Below the pieces are notes generated by a model. The model saw only the letters and a list, made by a program, of their open reading frames with translations. It made no database searches and had not been told where the DNA came from. The position numbers and the translations under genes were made by a program. Shown here in pieces: positions 10,021 to 18,245 of a DNA stretch of 64,000 nt; position 1 is the stretch's first letter, and each line of letters begins with the position of its first letter. The stretch is taken from NCBI RefSeq assembly GCF_018614955.1, contig NZ_JAGGNV010000066.1:62001-126000 (forward strand). The letters run 5' to 3'. This DNA comes from Variovorax paradoxus. GTDB lineage: Bacteria; Pseudomonadota; Gammaproteobacteria; Burkholderiales; Burkholderiaceae_C.

Positions 10021-11007
10021 ATGACCCCAAGCTTCCAGCGGCGCGACGTATTGCGCCTCGCCGCGGCGGCCGCCGCCGTTCTGGGCGGCGGCGCACGCGC
10101 CCAGGCCAGCTGGCCCGCCAAGCCGGTGACGATGGTGGTGCCCTTTCCGGCCGGCGGCGGCACCGACGCCTTCGCGCGGCCGCTGTCGGCGCAGTTCGCC
10201 AAGGTCGCCGGCCAGACGCTGGTCGTCGACAACCGCGGCGGCGCCGGCGGCACCCTGGGCGCGAGCATCGCGGCCAAGGCGCAGCCGGACGGCTACACGC
10301 TCTTCATGGGCGCGGTGCACCATGCGATCGCGCCCTCGGTCTATCCCAAGCTCGACTACGACATCGAGAAGGACTTCGTGCCGCTGATGCTCTTGGCCAG
10401 CGTGCCGCAGGTGGTGGTGATCAATCCGAAGCGCGTGAGCGCGACGACGCTCAAGGACTTCGTCGCCGAGGCCAAGAGGAACCCTGGCAAGCTGAATTAC
10501 GCTTCGGCCGGCGCCGGCACCTCGCACCATCTGGCGGGCGAGCTCTTCAAGCTGCAGACCGGCACTTTCATCACCCACATTCCGTATCGCGGCGCAGGCC
10601 CTGCGCTGCAGGACCTGATCGCCGGCAACGTCGACTGCATGTTCGACGGCCTGGGCTCTTCGGCGCAGCACATCAAGGCCGGCCGCATCAAGGCGCTCAT
10701 GATGGCCGGCACCAAGCGCAACCCTGCCTTTCCGGACGTGCCCAGCGCCGCCGAGGTCGGCCTGCCGGACTACACCGTGACCACTTGGTACGGGCTGTGG
10801 GCGCCCAAGGGTACGCCGGCCGACGTGCAGGCCAGGATCGTCGAGGAGATGAAGAAGGCGCTGGCGACCGACGAGCTGAAGGCGATCTGGGCCAACAACG
10901 GGGCCGAGATCCCGAACCTCGCGATGGCGCCCTACGGCAGCTTCGTCAACTCCGAGATCAGGCGCTGGGCCGGCGTCGTGAAGGCTTCTGGCGCCAAACT
11001 GGAATGA
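10021..11007 (+). CDS. Bug/TctC-family periplasmic binding protein (malonate operon)
   Basis: A 328-residue tripartite-tricarboxylate-transporter-type receptor of the Bug family. A twin-Arg-containing signal peptide spans about residues 1-28 (QRRDVLRLAAAAAAVLGGGA). The ligand-loop pattern VPFPAGGGTDAFAR, the VDNRGGAGGTLG motif and IPYRGAGPALQDLIAG are family hallmarks. There is no tctA/tctB in this operon, so it must work with a membrane component encoded elsewhere or act as a sensor. Its place between malonate enzymes suggests malonate or a related dicarboxylate as ligand. It overlaps the next gene by four bases (ATGA at 11004). Confidence 0.93.
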   Translation: MTPSFQRRDVLRLAAAAAAVLGGGARAQASWPAKPVTMVVPFPAGGGTDAFARPLSAQFAKVAGQTLVVDNRGGAGGTLGASIAAKAQPDGYTLFMGAVHHAIAPSVYPKLDYDIEKDFVPLMLLASVPQVVVINPKRVSATTLKDFVAEAKRNPGKLNYASAGAGTSHHLAGELFKLQTGTFITHIPYRGAGPALQDLIAGNVDCMFDGLGSSAQHIKAGRIKALMMAGTKRNPAFPDVPSAAEVGLPDYTVTTWYGLWAPKGTPADVQARIVEEMKKALATDELKAIWANNGAEIPNLAMAPYGSFVNSEIRRWAGVVKASGAKLE

Positions 11008-11768
11008 CGGCCTCGGTCAGGCTGGAGCGCGAGGGCGCGATCGCCTTCGTGACGCTCGCCAATGCGGACCGGCTCAACGCGATGTCGCGCGCGATGTGGC
11101 GCGAACTGCGCGCCGTGTTCGAGCAAGGTCTCGCGCAGGACGCAGCCACGCGCTGCGTCGTCGTGCGCGGGGAGGGCGCTGCCTTCTGCGCCGGCGGCGA
11201 CATCTCCGAGTACCCGTCCTTCCGCTTCGACGAAGCCAGCTTGCGCGAATTCCACGAGAACGAGGTCTGGGGCGCGCTGGCCGCGATGCTGGCCTGCGAG
11301 CTGCCCCTGGTCGCGCAGATCGAGGGTGCCTGCATGGGCGCGGGCCTGGAGATCGCAAGCTGCTGCGACATCCGCCTGGCCGGCGCCTCGTCGAAGTTCG
11401 GCGCGCCGATCGCCAAGCTGGGCTTTCCCATGGCGCCGCGCGAAGCGGCCCTGGTGCGCAGCGCCATCGGCGACGCGCTGGCGCGCGACATGCTGCTGGC
11501 CGCCGGCGTTCACGATGCGCGCCGCCTCTACGACGCCGGCTTCGTGCTGAGCGTGCTGCCCGATGCGCAGGTCGCCGCGGCAGCGCTGGCGCATGCGCAG
11601 CGCATCACCGCGCTGGCGCCGGCGGCTGCGCGCCTCAACAAGCGCACACTGGGCGCCGGCACGGGCGACCGGCTGCTCGCCAGCGCCTACGACTACGCCG
11701 ACTCGCCCGAACACCGCGAGGGCATCGCCGCCTTCCTCGCCAAGCGCACACCCGTCTTCCGACCATGA
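11004..11768 (+). CDS. Enoyl-CoA hydratase/isomerase family protein
   Basis: A 254-residue crotonase-fold protein. The oxyanion-hole segments are visible: FCAGGDISEY near residue 64 and IEGACMGAGLEIASCCD near residues 107-123. The acidic residue that catalyses hydration in true enoyl-CoA hydratases is not obvious, so it could act on another acyl-CoA. It lies between the Bug receptor and matB with four-base overlaps on both sides, so it is co-translated with the malonate genes. Its role in malonate metabolism is unknown; it may act on substituted malonyl-CoA products. Confidence 0.9.
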   Translation: MTASVRLEREGAIAFVTLANADRLNAMSRAMWRELRAVFEQGLAQDAATRCVVVRGEGAAFCAGGDISEYPSFRFDEASLREFHENEVWGALAAMLACELPLVAQIEGACMGAGLEIASCCDIRLAGASSKFGAPIAKLGFPMAPREAALVRSAIGDALARDMLLAAGVHDARRLYDAGFVLSVLPDAQVAAAALAHAQRITALAPAAARLNKRTLGAGTGDRLLASAYDYADSPEHREGIAAFLAKRTPVFRP

Positions 11769-13315
11769 CCGACACGACCAACGCCAATCTCTACGCCGCG
11801 CTGCGTGCGGCCTTCCCCGCCGATCTCGATGCCATCGCGGTCGAGACCGACGACGGCCTGTTCTATTCCTGGCGCGACCTGGAGCGCGCGAGCGCGATGA
11901 TCGCGAACCTGCTCGACGCGCTGAAGCTCGACAAGGGCGCCCGCATCGCAGTGCAGGTCGAGAAGTCGGTCGAGGCGATGCTGCTCTACCTCGCGACGCT
12001 GCGCGCGGGCTACGTGTTCCTGCCGCTCAACACCGCCTACCGCGGCGCCGAGATCGAGTACTTCATCGGCAATGCCGAGCCGGCGGTGGTGGTCTGCAGC
12101 AGCGCGAATGCATCGTGGGTGGCGCCGATTGCGACCGCGGCCGGGACCCGCCACGTGTTCACGCTCGACGACGACCGCAGCGGCACGCTGCTCGAAGTCG
12201 CAGCACAGTGCAGCGACCGCCACACCGTCGCCCAGAAGAAGGACGACGATCTCGCCGCCATCCTCTACACCAGCGGCACCACCGGCCGCAGCAAGGGCGC
12301 GATGCTCACGCACCGCAACCTGCGTTCCAACGCCGAGGTGCTGAAGGACTACTGGGGCTGGCACGCCGGCGCGCAGGGGGAGGGCGATGTGCTGATCCAT
12401 GCGCTGCCGATCTTCCACGTGCACGGCCTCTTCGTCGCCATCCACGGCGCGCTGATCAGCGGCAGCAAGATAATCTGGCTCAACAAGTTCGATCCCAAGC
12501 GCGTGGTGGCCCGACTGCCCGAGGCGACCGTGTTCATGGGCGTGCCCACGCTCTACGTGCGCATGCTGGCCGAGCCGGGGCTGACGCGCGAGGCCTGCAA
12601 CGGCATGCGACTCTTCATCGCGGGCTCGGCGCCGCTCCTCGTCGAAACCTTCGAGGCCTGGCGCGAGCGCACCGGCCACACCATTCTCGAGCGCTACGGC
12701 ATGAGCGAGACCGTCATGCTCAGCTCCAACCCCTACAGCGCGGTGCAGGGCCAGCGGCGCGGCGGGACCGTGGGTTTTCCGCTGCCCGGCGTGCAGCTGC
12801 GCGTGCGCGACGACGCCGGCCAGCCCTGTCCGACGGACGAGATCGGTCACATCGAGGTGGCCGGCCCCAACGTGTTCGCCGGCTACTGGCGCATGCGCGA
12901 GAAGACCAAGGAAGAGTTCACTGCCGACGGCTATTTCAAGACCGGCGACGTCGGCAAGATCGACGGGCTCGGCTACGTCTGCATCGTCGGCCGCAGCAAG
13001 GACCTGATCATCAGCGGCGGCTACAACGTCTACCCGGCCGAAATCGAGGGCTACATCAACGAAATGGCCGGCGTGGCCGAGAGCGCGCTCGTGGGCGTGC
13101 CGCATCCGGACTTCGGCGAAGTCGGCATCGCCATCGTCACGCCGAAGCCCGGCGCGGCGCTCGACGGCGACGCGATCATCGGCGCGCTCAAGAAGAAGCT
13201 CTCCAACTTCAAGATCCCCAAGCGCTGCTTCGTCGTCTCCGAGCTGCCGCGCAATGCGATGGGCAAGGTACAGAAGGCCCTGTTGCGCGAGCAGCACAAG
13301 GGCTTGTTCGTTTAG
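11765..13315 (+). CDS. matB: Malonyl-CoA synthetase (malonate-CoA ligase)
   Basis: A 516-residue ANL-superfamily ligase activating malonate to malonyl-CoA with ATP. The P-loop LYTSGTTGRSKGAMLTH lies near residues 170-187, followed by HALPIFHVHGLF, ERYGMSETVMLSSNPY, YFKTGDVGKID, GRSKDLIISGGYNVYPAEIE and the catalytic Lys in PRNAMGKVQK. The MSET segment and the HVHGL motif are typical of MatB. As the last gene of the operon it supplies the substrate of the decarboxylase. Start ATG at 11765 overlaps the previous stop. Confidence 0.94.
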   Translation: MTDTTNANLYAALRAAFPADLDAIAVETDDGLFYSWRDLERASAMIANLLDALKLDKGARIAVQVEKSVEAMLLYLATLRAGYVFLPLNTAYRGAEIEYFIGNAEPAVVVCSSANASWVAPIATAAGTRHVFTLDDDRSGTLLEVAAQCSDRHTVAQKKDDDLAAILYTSGTTGRSKGAMLTHRNLRSNAEVLKDYWGWHAGAQGEGDVLIHALPIFHVHGLFVAIHGALISGSKIIWLNKFDPKRVVARLPEATVFMGVPTLYVRMLAEPGLTREACNGMRLFIAGSAPLLVETFEAWRERTGHTILERYGMSETVMLSSNPYSAVQGQRRGGTVGFPLPGVQLRVRDDAGQPCPTDEIGHIEVAGPNVFAGYWRMREKTKEEFTADGYFKTGDVGKIDGLGYVCIVGRSKDLIISGGYNVYPAEIEGYINEMAGVAESALVGVPHPDFGEVGIAIVTPKPGAALDGDAIIGALKKKLSNFKIPKRCFVVSELPRNAMGKVQKALLREQHKGLFV

Positions 13316-13332
13316 GGCCTGTGAACAGGCCC
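13315..13332. terminator. Bidirectional hairpin between convergent genes
   Basis: A perfect 8-bp stem, GGGCCTGT/ACAGGCCC with a GA loop, filling the whole gap between the matB stop and the stop of the convergent VOC gene. No T-run follows on either strand, so it is not a canonical intrinsic terminator, but its position suggests it ends or stabilises both transcripts. Confidence 0.45.
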
Positions 13333-13715
13333 TAGCTGCCGCTGCCGTAGGGCCGCGTGAGGATCTCGAGGTTGTGGCCGTCGGGATCGTTCCAGTAGAC
13401 GCCGCGGCCGCCGTCCCCGTGATTGATCTCGCCGGGATGGCGGTGGCCCGGATCGGCCCAGTAGGGCAGGCCGCGCGCGCGGATGCGGCCGAAGATCTCG
13501 TCGAATTCGGCCTCGCTCACGAGGAAGGCCAAGTGCTGCCACGGGATGTTGCCCTCGACCTGCATGTAGTCGAGGGTGACGCCGTTGTCGACCTCGACGC
13601 CCTGGAAGGGGCCGAACGGAACGGGCGCACCGCGGCCGAGGATCTCCGCCAGGAACACCGCTGACGCCCGTGGATCGCGAGCCCGGACGATCGTGTGATT
13701 GAGCTGGATGGACAT
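13332..13715 (-). CDS. VOC family (glyoxalase/bleomycin-resistance fold) protein
   Basis: A 127-residue single-domain vicinal-oxygen-chelate protein. Candidate metal ligands are His in NHTIVRARD, His in WQHLAFLV and Glu in HNLEILTRP near the C-terminus, spaced as in glyoxalase I-like proteins. The WNDPDGHNLEI motif is the usual VOC C-terminal signature. The substrate is unknown. The frame is open upstream, but the ATG at 13715 (MSIQLNHTIV) is the natural domain start. It converges on matB. Confidence 0.88.
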   Translation of the reverse strand: MSIQLNHTIVRARDPRASAVFLAEILGRGAPVPFGPFQGVEVDNGVTLDYMQVEGNIPWQHLAFLVSEAEFDEIFGRIRARGLPYWADPGHRHPGEINHGDGGRGVYWNDPDGHNLEILTRPYGSGS

Positions 13716-13821
13716 GCGGCGGATGGTAGCGCCGGGCGCGGGTCGGTGCTGTCGCACGCGAGCTGCTTCCGGCGTAAGTTTCCGCCTTCGAGCGCGGCCG
13801 CGCCGCCGCGCGGGAAGATGC

Positions 13822-14247
13822 CTATTGCACCAGCAGCACCGAGATGTCCGTCTCCGAAACGACCTTGGTCGCAACCGAGCCCATGAGCGCGCGGCCGAAG
13901 ATGCCGTGGCCGTGGGTGCCCATCACGATCAGCTCGGCGCCGCCCGCGTTCGCGGCCTTCAGGATTTCTTCGGCGGCGTGGCCGTGGCGCGGTTGGGTGC
14001 GGAAGTTGCCGATCTCGTGCCTGGCGAAGAAGGCCTTGACCGGCTCCAGCACCTTGGCGTTTTCTTCCGTGTAGTAGTCGTCCACCACATCCTTGCTGAG
14101 GTGGCGGACCGCATGGCCCGGCAGGCCGGTGCATACGTGCACCACGATCAGCTCATGGCCGTCGACGAACATGGCGCGGTGTGCGGCCAGGTAGTCGAGC
14201 GCCTTCTGCGTGTGGAGACTGCCGTCGACGGCGATCAGGATCTTCAT
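13822..14247 (-). CDS. Universal stress protein, UspA family
   Basis: A 141-residue single-domain UspA protein. It starts MKILIAVDGSLHT, the usual beta1 strand plus acidic residue, and carries the ATP-binding motif GTHGHGIFGRALMGSVA (G-2x-G-9x-G-S) near residue 110, so it is probably of the ATP-binding subclass. It ends in ISVLLVQ. Such proteins respond to stress or growth arrest, but the specific trigger here is unknown. I chose the ATG at 14247 because an upstream in-frame start would add a basic, non-homologous extension. Confidence 0.93.
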   Translation of the reverse strand: MKILIAVDGSLHTQKALDYLAAHRAMFVDGHELIVVHVCTGLPGHAVRHLSKDVVDDYYTEENAKVLEPVKAFFARHEIGNFRTQPRHGHAAEEILKAANAGGAELIVMGTHGHGIFGRALMGSVATKVVSETDISVLLVQ

Positions 14248-14358
14248 GCACTGCCTCTCGTTTTCTTGCGACCTGCGGCGAAAGCGCCGCATGGCAAGGT
14301 TATACGGCGAGGTGCCGCGTGCGCACAGAGAAGCCGACCGGATGCAGGGGCCTTGCGC

Positions 14359-15174
14359 TCAGCCGCGCAAGCCCTTCCACAGCATGTAGGTCGCCAGCAC
14401 ATAGAGGATGCTTGCGAACACGCGCTTGAGTTTCGATACCGGCAGGCTGTGCGCGGCCTTGGCGCCCAGCGGGGCGGTGATGAAGCTGCAGACCGCGATC
14501 ACGGCCAGCGCCGGCAGCCAGATGTAGCCGATCGAGCCGGCCGGCAGGCCCTGCACCGATTGGCCGCTGGCCACGTAGCCGAGCACATTGGCCACCGCGA
14601 TCGGGAAGCCCAAGGCGGCGCTGGTGGCGACCGCGTTGTGGATCGCGACATTGCACCAGGTCATGAAGGGCACGCTGATGAAGCCGCCGCCGGCGCCGAC
14701 CAAGCCCGACAGGAAGCCGATCGCGCCACCGCCCGCGAGCTGACCTGCGGTGCCCGGCATCTGGCGCGTCGGCTCGGGCTTGCGGTTGAGGAACATCTGC
14801 GTTGCCGAGAAGCCGACGAAGAGCGCGAAGAAGATGGCGAGCGCCGAGCCCTTGAGCAGGCCGAACACGCCGAGGCTGCCGACCAGGCTGCCGATCACGA
14901 TGCCGGGCGACAGCCTTTTCACGATGTCCCAGCGCACTGCGCCGCGCCGGTGGTGCGCGATCACGCTCGAGATGGACGTGAACATGATGGTCGCCATGGA
15001 GGTCGCGATCGCCATCTTCACCGCCAGGTCGGACGGCACGCCGCGATGGCCCAGGATGATCGTGATGAAGGGCACCATCAGCATGCCGCCGCCGATGCCG
15101 AGCAGGCCGGCGAGAAAACCGGTGCCGACGCCGAGCACGGCGAGCTCGGCGACCAGCAGGGGGGCGATCGTCAT
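14359..15174 (-). CDS. TauE/SafE family anion exporter
   Basis: A 271-residue inner-membrane protein of the sulfite exporter TauE/SafE family. It has the two-fold internal repeat typical of the family: GIGGGMLMVPFIT near residues 26-38 and GAGGGFISVPFMT near residue 160, each preceding a group of hydrophobic helices (about eight in total). The substrate could be sulfite, sulfoacetate or another organosulfonate; nothing in the neighbourhood decides it. It lies downstream of the 6S RNA terminator, so it probably has its own promoter. Confidence 0.9.
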   Translation of the reverse strand: MTIAPLLVAELAVLGVGTGFLAGLLGIGGGMLMVPFITIILGHRGVPSDLAVKMAIATSMATIMFTSISSVIAHHRRGAVRWDIVKRLSPGIVIGSLVGSLGVFGLLKGSALAIFFALFVGFSATQMFLNRKPEPTRQMPGTAGQLAGGGAIGFLSGLVGAGGGFISVPFMTWCNVAIHNAVATSAALGFPIAVANVLGYVASGQSVQGLPAGSIGYIWLPALAVIAVCSFITAPLGAKAAHSLPVSKLKRVFASILYVLATYMLWKGLRG

Positions 15175-15189
15175 GGAAAGAAGTCTCTG

Positions 15190-15223
15190 AAAAAAGCCAC
15201 GGCCCCGAAAACGGGGCCGTGGC
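15190..15223 (-). terminator. Intrinsic terminator of 6S RNA/zapA transcript
   Basis: A perfect 12-bp stem, GCCACGGCCCCG/CGGGGCCGTGGC, at 15196-15207 and 15212-15223 with a four-base loop. On the minus strand it is followed by six T residues (15195-15190). It lies about 15-40 bases past the 6S RNA 3' end and just before the TauE start. Confidence 0.92.
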
Positions 15224-15237
15224 CGTCCAAAAAAGGT

Positions 15238-15408
15238 GTCTGCGAGTGAGGCCGGACTCGCATCCTGAACCAGGGTTCAGGTGGGCGAGGGCAGCAAGGC
15301 TTCGGGTTCATCTGACGCGAGATGATCACACCCGCCAAGCGATATACCAAGCCCTGCTCCGTAGAGCATTGGAACAAGGAAATATTAAGCCCGACACGCA
15401 CCGCAGAC
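15238..15408 (-). ncRNA. ssrS: 6S RNA
   Basis: About 171 nt directly downstream of zapA, the conserved location of 6S RNA. On the minus strand the 5' GTCTGCG (15408-15402) pairs perfectly with CGCAGAC at the 3' end (15244-15238), forming the closing stem. The 3' half contains CACCTGAACCCTGGTTCAGG, which closely resembles the CACCTTGAACCAAGGGTTCA segment of E. coli 6S RNA. 6S RNA mimics an open promoter and sequesters sigma70 RNA polymerase in stationary phase. Ends are set by the stem and by the -10 element; they are approximate. Confidence 0.88.
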
Positions 15409-15415
15409 GGAGTGG

Positions 15416-15421
15416 ATTTTA
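15416..15421 (-). promoter_or_regulatory. -10 element of the 6S RNA promoter
   Basis: Minus-strand TAAAAT, seven bases upstream of the predicted 6S 5' end at 15408, which fits a sigma70 start. A recognisable -35 element was not found at the usual spacing. The site lies 30 bases past the zapA stop, so 6S RNA can be made both from this promoter and by processing of the zapA transcript. Confidence 0.6.
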
Positions 15422-15450
15422 CGCCCGCAATGACGAGCGCATGTAGTCCG

Positions 15451-15786
15451 TCACAGCAAATGGTCGTCGCCGGCGAGGGCTTGGTCGAGGCGCTGGATCA
15501 ATTGCGCGGCGCGGGCATCGTCGGCCGCAGCATCCGGACCCGCCGCAGGGGCGGACGCCGGCGCGGCAGGCGCCGCGATCGTCGCTTCGCGCTGGGCCAG
15601 GTCGAAAGCGAGGTTCAGCGACGCCAGCACCGCGATGCGGTCGCGCGCCTTCACCTTGCCCGCATCGCGGATCTTGCACATCGCGGCATCGACGCGCTCG
15701 ACGGCTTCGCGCAGCTGCGGCTCGCCGCCTTCGGGGCAGCCGAGCAGGTAGCTCTGGCCCATGATCTGGACTTCGACTTGTTTCAT
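15451..15786 (-). CDS. zapA: Cell division protein ZapA
   Basis: A 111-residue ZapA protein, which bundles FtsZ filaments at the division ring. The N-terminus (KQVEVQIMGQSYLLGCPEGG) and the following LREAVERVDAAMCKIRDAG and AVLASLNLAFDL segments match the family. An Ala/Pro-rich linker (about residues 75-93) precedes the last helix, making it slightly longer at the C-terminus than E. coli ZapA. Its start overlaps the upstream coiled-coil gene by one base (TGATG). 6S RNA follows downstream. Confidence 0.93.
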   Translation of the reverse strand: MKQVEVQIMGQSYLLGCPEGGEPQLREAVERVDAAMCKIRDAGKVKARDRIAVLASLNLAFDLAQREATIAAPAAPASAPAAGPDAAADDARAAQLIQRLDQALAGDDHLL

Positions 15787-16010
15787 CAGGAAGAGGGAGC
15801 GTCTTGAGAGGGTTCTGCCGGCAGCTGTTCGAGCAGCGCATCGAGCCGCGTGCGCGCCGCGGCCAGCCGCGACTTGAGCGCATCGCGTTCGCGCGCGAGC
15901 GCGTTCACCTGCTCCAGCAGCAACGCGTTGGTGCGCTGCACTTCTTCGTGGCGCACAAGCAAACGTTCGACGCGCTCGGCGATCTGTTCAATACGGCTCG
16001 GTGCAGGCAT
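15786..16010 (-). CDS. Small coiled-coil protein upstream of zapA (ZapB-like)
   Basis: A 74-residue hydrophilic protein that is almost wholly a predicted coiled coil (residues 5-60, including LLVRHEEVQRTNALLLEQVN and further heptads), with a short polar tail. It overlaps zapA by one base and is therefore co-translated with it. Size, coiled-coil nature and linkage resemble the TIGR02449/ZapB-like proteins often found before zapA in proteobacteria. A role at the division septum is likely but inferred from context. Confidence 0.8.
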   Translation of the reverse strand: MPAPSRIEQIAERVERLLVRHEEVQRTNALLLEQVNALARERDALKSRLAAARTRLDALLEQLPAEPSQDAPSS

Positions 16011-16065
16011 GGGGGGCGATTGTAGTTTCCGCCGCTCGTGGGTTTACACCTAAAATTCCGCGCGT

Positions 16066-16273
16066 TGGTGCTCGCGCCGCGGTTCACGCGGCGCAGTTCA
16101 ACGGGAAGCAGGAGTCGAAGCCCCCTCGGGCCGAGCCAGCCTGCGCTGCCCCCGCAACGGTCAAGCAGACGGCACCCCTTCGGTGTCACCCTCGTCAACA
16201 AGCCACTGGGCGCCCTGAAACAGGCGCCTGGGAAGGCGACGGGGGCGCGCTGCCAGCCCGGATACCGGCCAAC
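16066..16273 (+). promoter_or_regulatory. Cobalamin (adenosylcobalamin) riboswitch
   Basis: A class I cobalamin aptamer upstream of btuB. The conserved blocks appear in order: TTGGTG at the 5' end (16066), ACGGGAAGCAGG (16101), the B12-box core GCTGCCCCCGCAACGGT (16145-16161), AAGCCACTGG (16200), CTGGGAAGGCG (16228) and AGCCCGGATACCGGC (16255-16269). Ligand binding would shut off expression of btuB and the following cobalamin genes. The 94 bases after the aptamer hold a hairpin CACCGGC/GCCGGTG (16322-16341) with no T-run, suggesting translational rather than transcriptional control. The rest of the 357-base gap before btuB shows nothing else. Confidence 0.96.
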
Positions 16274-16367
16274 GAGGCGGCCGCCGCATGCGTGAAGCAT
16301 GAGGCGGTCATGACGTCCAAGCACCGGCGGGGAAGCCGGTGGCGGACATTGATCTCTTGTGTTTCCC

Positions 16368-18245
16368 ATGATGACAACCTGCGTTTCTTCCGCACGCGCC
16401 GCCGGGCGTGCTTCGTCGCGTCCGCCGGCAGGCCCCAGCGCGATTACCCTTTCGGTCGCCGCATTGCTGGCCATGCCCGCGCTCGCCTTCGCGCAAGCCG
16501 CCGCGCCGACACTCACCGAGACGGTGGTGACGGCGACCCGCACGCCCACGCGCGTCGACGAACTGGTGTCGGACACCGTCGTCATCGAACGCGCGCAGAT
16601 CGAGCGGCAGGCCGGCCGCACCTTGCCCGAGCTGCTGGCGCGCGTCGCAGGCGTCCAGATGACGGCCAACGGCGGCGCGGGCAAGGCGAGCAGCGTGTTC
16701 ATCCGCGGCACCGAGGCGCGCCACACGATCCTCCTGATCGACGGCGTGCGCTACGGCTCCGGCACGCTCGGGACGCCGGCGTGGGAGAACATTCCGATCG
16801 AGATGATCGACCGGATCGAAGTGATCAAGGGGCCGGCCTCGGCACTCTACGGCAGCGACGGCGTGGGCGGCGTGGTGCAGATCTTCACGCGCAGGGCCAA
16901 GCCAGGCGAGGACTCGTTCAGCCCGCGGGTGTCGACGACGATCGGCAGCGAGGGCTACAAGCAACTCGGCGCAGGCTTCCTGGGCGCCACGGGGGATTTG
17001 ACCTATTCGCTCGATGTCGCACGCACGATCGACAAGGGCTTCTCCGCGACCAACCGCAAGGCGCCCTTCGGCAACTTCAACCCCGACCGCGACCCTTTCA
17101 TGCAGAGCGCCATCAACGCATCGCTGGGCTGGCAGATCAATCCCGACTGGAAGATCGACAGCGGCCTGCTGTATTCCGAAGGCCTGAACCATTTCGACGA
17201 CGGCCCCAACTTCGACACGCGCGGCATCGTGCGCACCCAGACCGCGTACATCGGCGCGCGCGGCAAGCTGATGCAGAACTGGAGCACGCAGCTGCGCTAC
17301 GCGCAGAGCCGCGACTACTCGCGCTCCATCATCGCCGCCACGCTGCCGGGCCTGTTCGAGACCACGCAGGACCAGTACCTGTGGCAGAACGACATTGCGA
17401 CGCCGATCGGAACCGTGGTCGCCGGGCTGGAGCGCCGCGTGCAGGAGGTGAACAGCGACACCGCGTACACAGTGACCAAGCGCGACATCGACTCGGCCTT
17501 CGTCGGCCTCAACGGCAGCGCCGGCGCCCACAGCTGGCAGGTCGACGCGCGGCACGACCGCAATTCGCAGTTCGGCGACAGCAACACCTGGTTCGCCGGC
17601 TACGGCTATCGCATCACGCCGAGCTGGCGCGCCCACGTGTCGCACGGCACCAGCTTCGTCGCGCCCTCGTTCAACCAGCTCTACTTCCCCGACTTCGGCA
17701 ACGCGGCGCTGCAGCCGGAAGAGGGCAAGAACACCGACGTCGGCATCACCTGGAGCCAGGACGGCCAGAGCGTCAAGCTGGTGCGCTACGACAACCGGAT
17801 CCGCGGCTTCATCACCAACACCACCCGGGCCGAGAACGTGCCGCGTGCGCGCATCGAAGGCTGGACGCTGGGCTACGACGGCCAATTCGGACCCTGGGGC
17901 TTGCACGCGAACCTGGATTCTCTGGACCCGCGCAACGAGGTCAGCGGCAAGCAGTTGCCGCGCCGGGCGAAGAACACTGTTTCGCTGGGGGTCGACTATG
18001 CCGTCGGCCTCTGGAAGTTCGGCGGCTCGGCGCTGCATGTGGGCCGCCGCTTTGACGACACGGCCAATACGCGCAGACTTGGGCATTACACGACCGTCGA
18101 TCTCTATGTCGAATACCAGGTGGCGAAAGACTGGTCGGTGCAGGGGCGCATCACGAACCTCAACGACGTGACGTATGAAACGGCCTATGGCTACAACCAG
18201 CGCGGACGCGCTGCCTACCTGACGGTGCGGTGGCAGCCGAAATGA
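16368..18245 (+). CDS. btuB: TonB-dependent cobalamin receptor BtuB
   Basis: A 625-residue outer-membrane receptor for vitamin B12. The signal peptide ends near AMPALAFAQ (about residue 43), followed by a TonB-box-like stretch (LTETVVTATRTPTRVDELVS), the plug domain with VFIRGTEARHTILLIDGVR and VIKGPASALYGSDGVGGVV, then a beta barrel ending in AYLTVRWQPK. The C-terminal residue is Lys rather than the usual aromatic, with Trp three residues before. Control by the upstream cobalamin riboswitch supports B12 as substrate. Start choice is uncertain: adjacent ATGs at 16368 and 16371, or a GTG at 16359. Its stop overlaps cobU (ATGA). Confidence 0.95.
   Translation: MMTTCVSSARAAGRASSRPPAGPSAITLSVAALLAMPALAFAQAAAPTLTETVVTATRTPTRVDELVSDTVVIERAQIERQAGRTLPELLARVAGVQMTANGGAGKASSVFIRGTEARHTILLIDGVRYGSGTLGTPAWENIPIEMIDRIEVIKGPASALYGSDGVGGVVQIFTRRAKPGEDSFSPRVSTTIGSEGYKQLGAGFLGATGDLTYSLDVARTIDKGFSATNRKAPFGNFNPDRDPFMQSAINASLGWQINPDWKIDSGLLYSEGLNHFDDGPNFDTRGIVRTQTAYIGARGKLMQNWSTQLRYAQSRDYSRSIIAATLPGLFETTQDQYLWQNDIATPIGTVVAGLERRVQEVNSDTAYTVTKRDIDSAFVGLNGSAGAHSWQVDARHDRNSQFGDSNTWFAGYGYRITPSWRAHVSHGTSFVAPSFNQLYFPDFGNAALQPEEGKNTDVGITWSQDGQSVKLVRYDNRIRGFITNTTRAENVPRARIEGWTLGYDGQFGPWGLHANLDSLDPRNEVSGKQLPRRAKNTVSLGVDYAVGLWKFGGSALHVGRRFDDTANTRRLGHYTTVDLYVEYQVAKDWSVQGRITNLNDVTYETAYGYNQRGRAAYLTVRWQPK

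Noticed and set aside
13315..13332. Hairpin as a canonical Rho-independent terminator
   Set aside because: No T-run on either strand; kept only as a low-confidence bidirectional hairpin.
16322..16341. Riboswitch terminator hairpin
   Set aside because: Stem is present but no T-run follows, so a transcriptional terminator is not supported.
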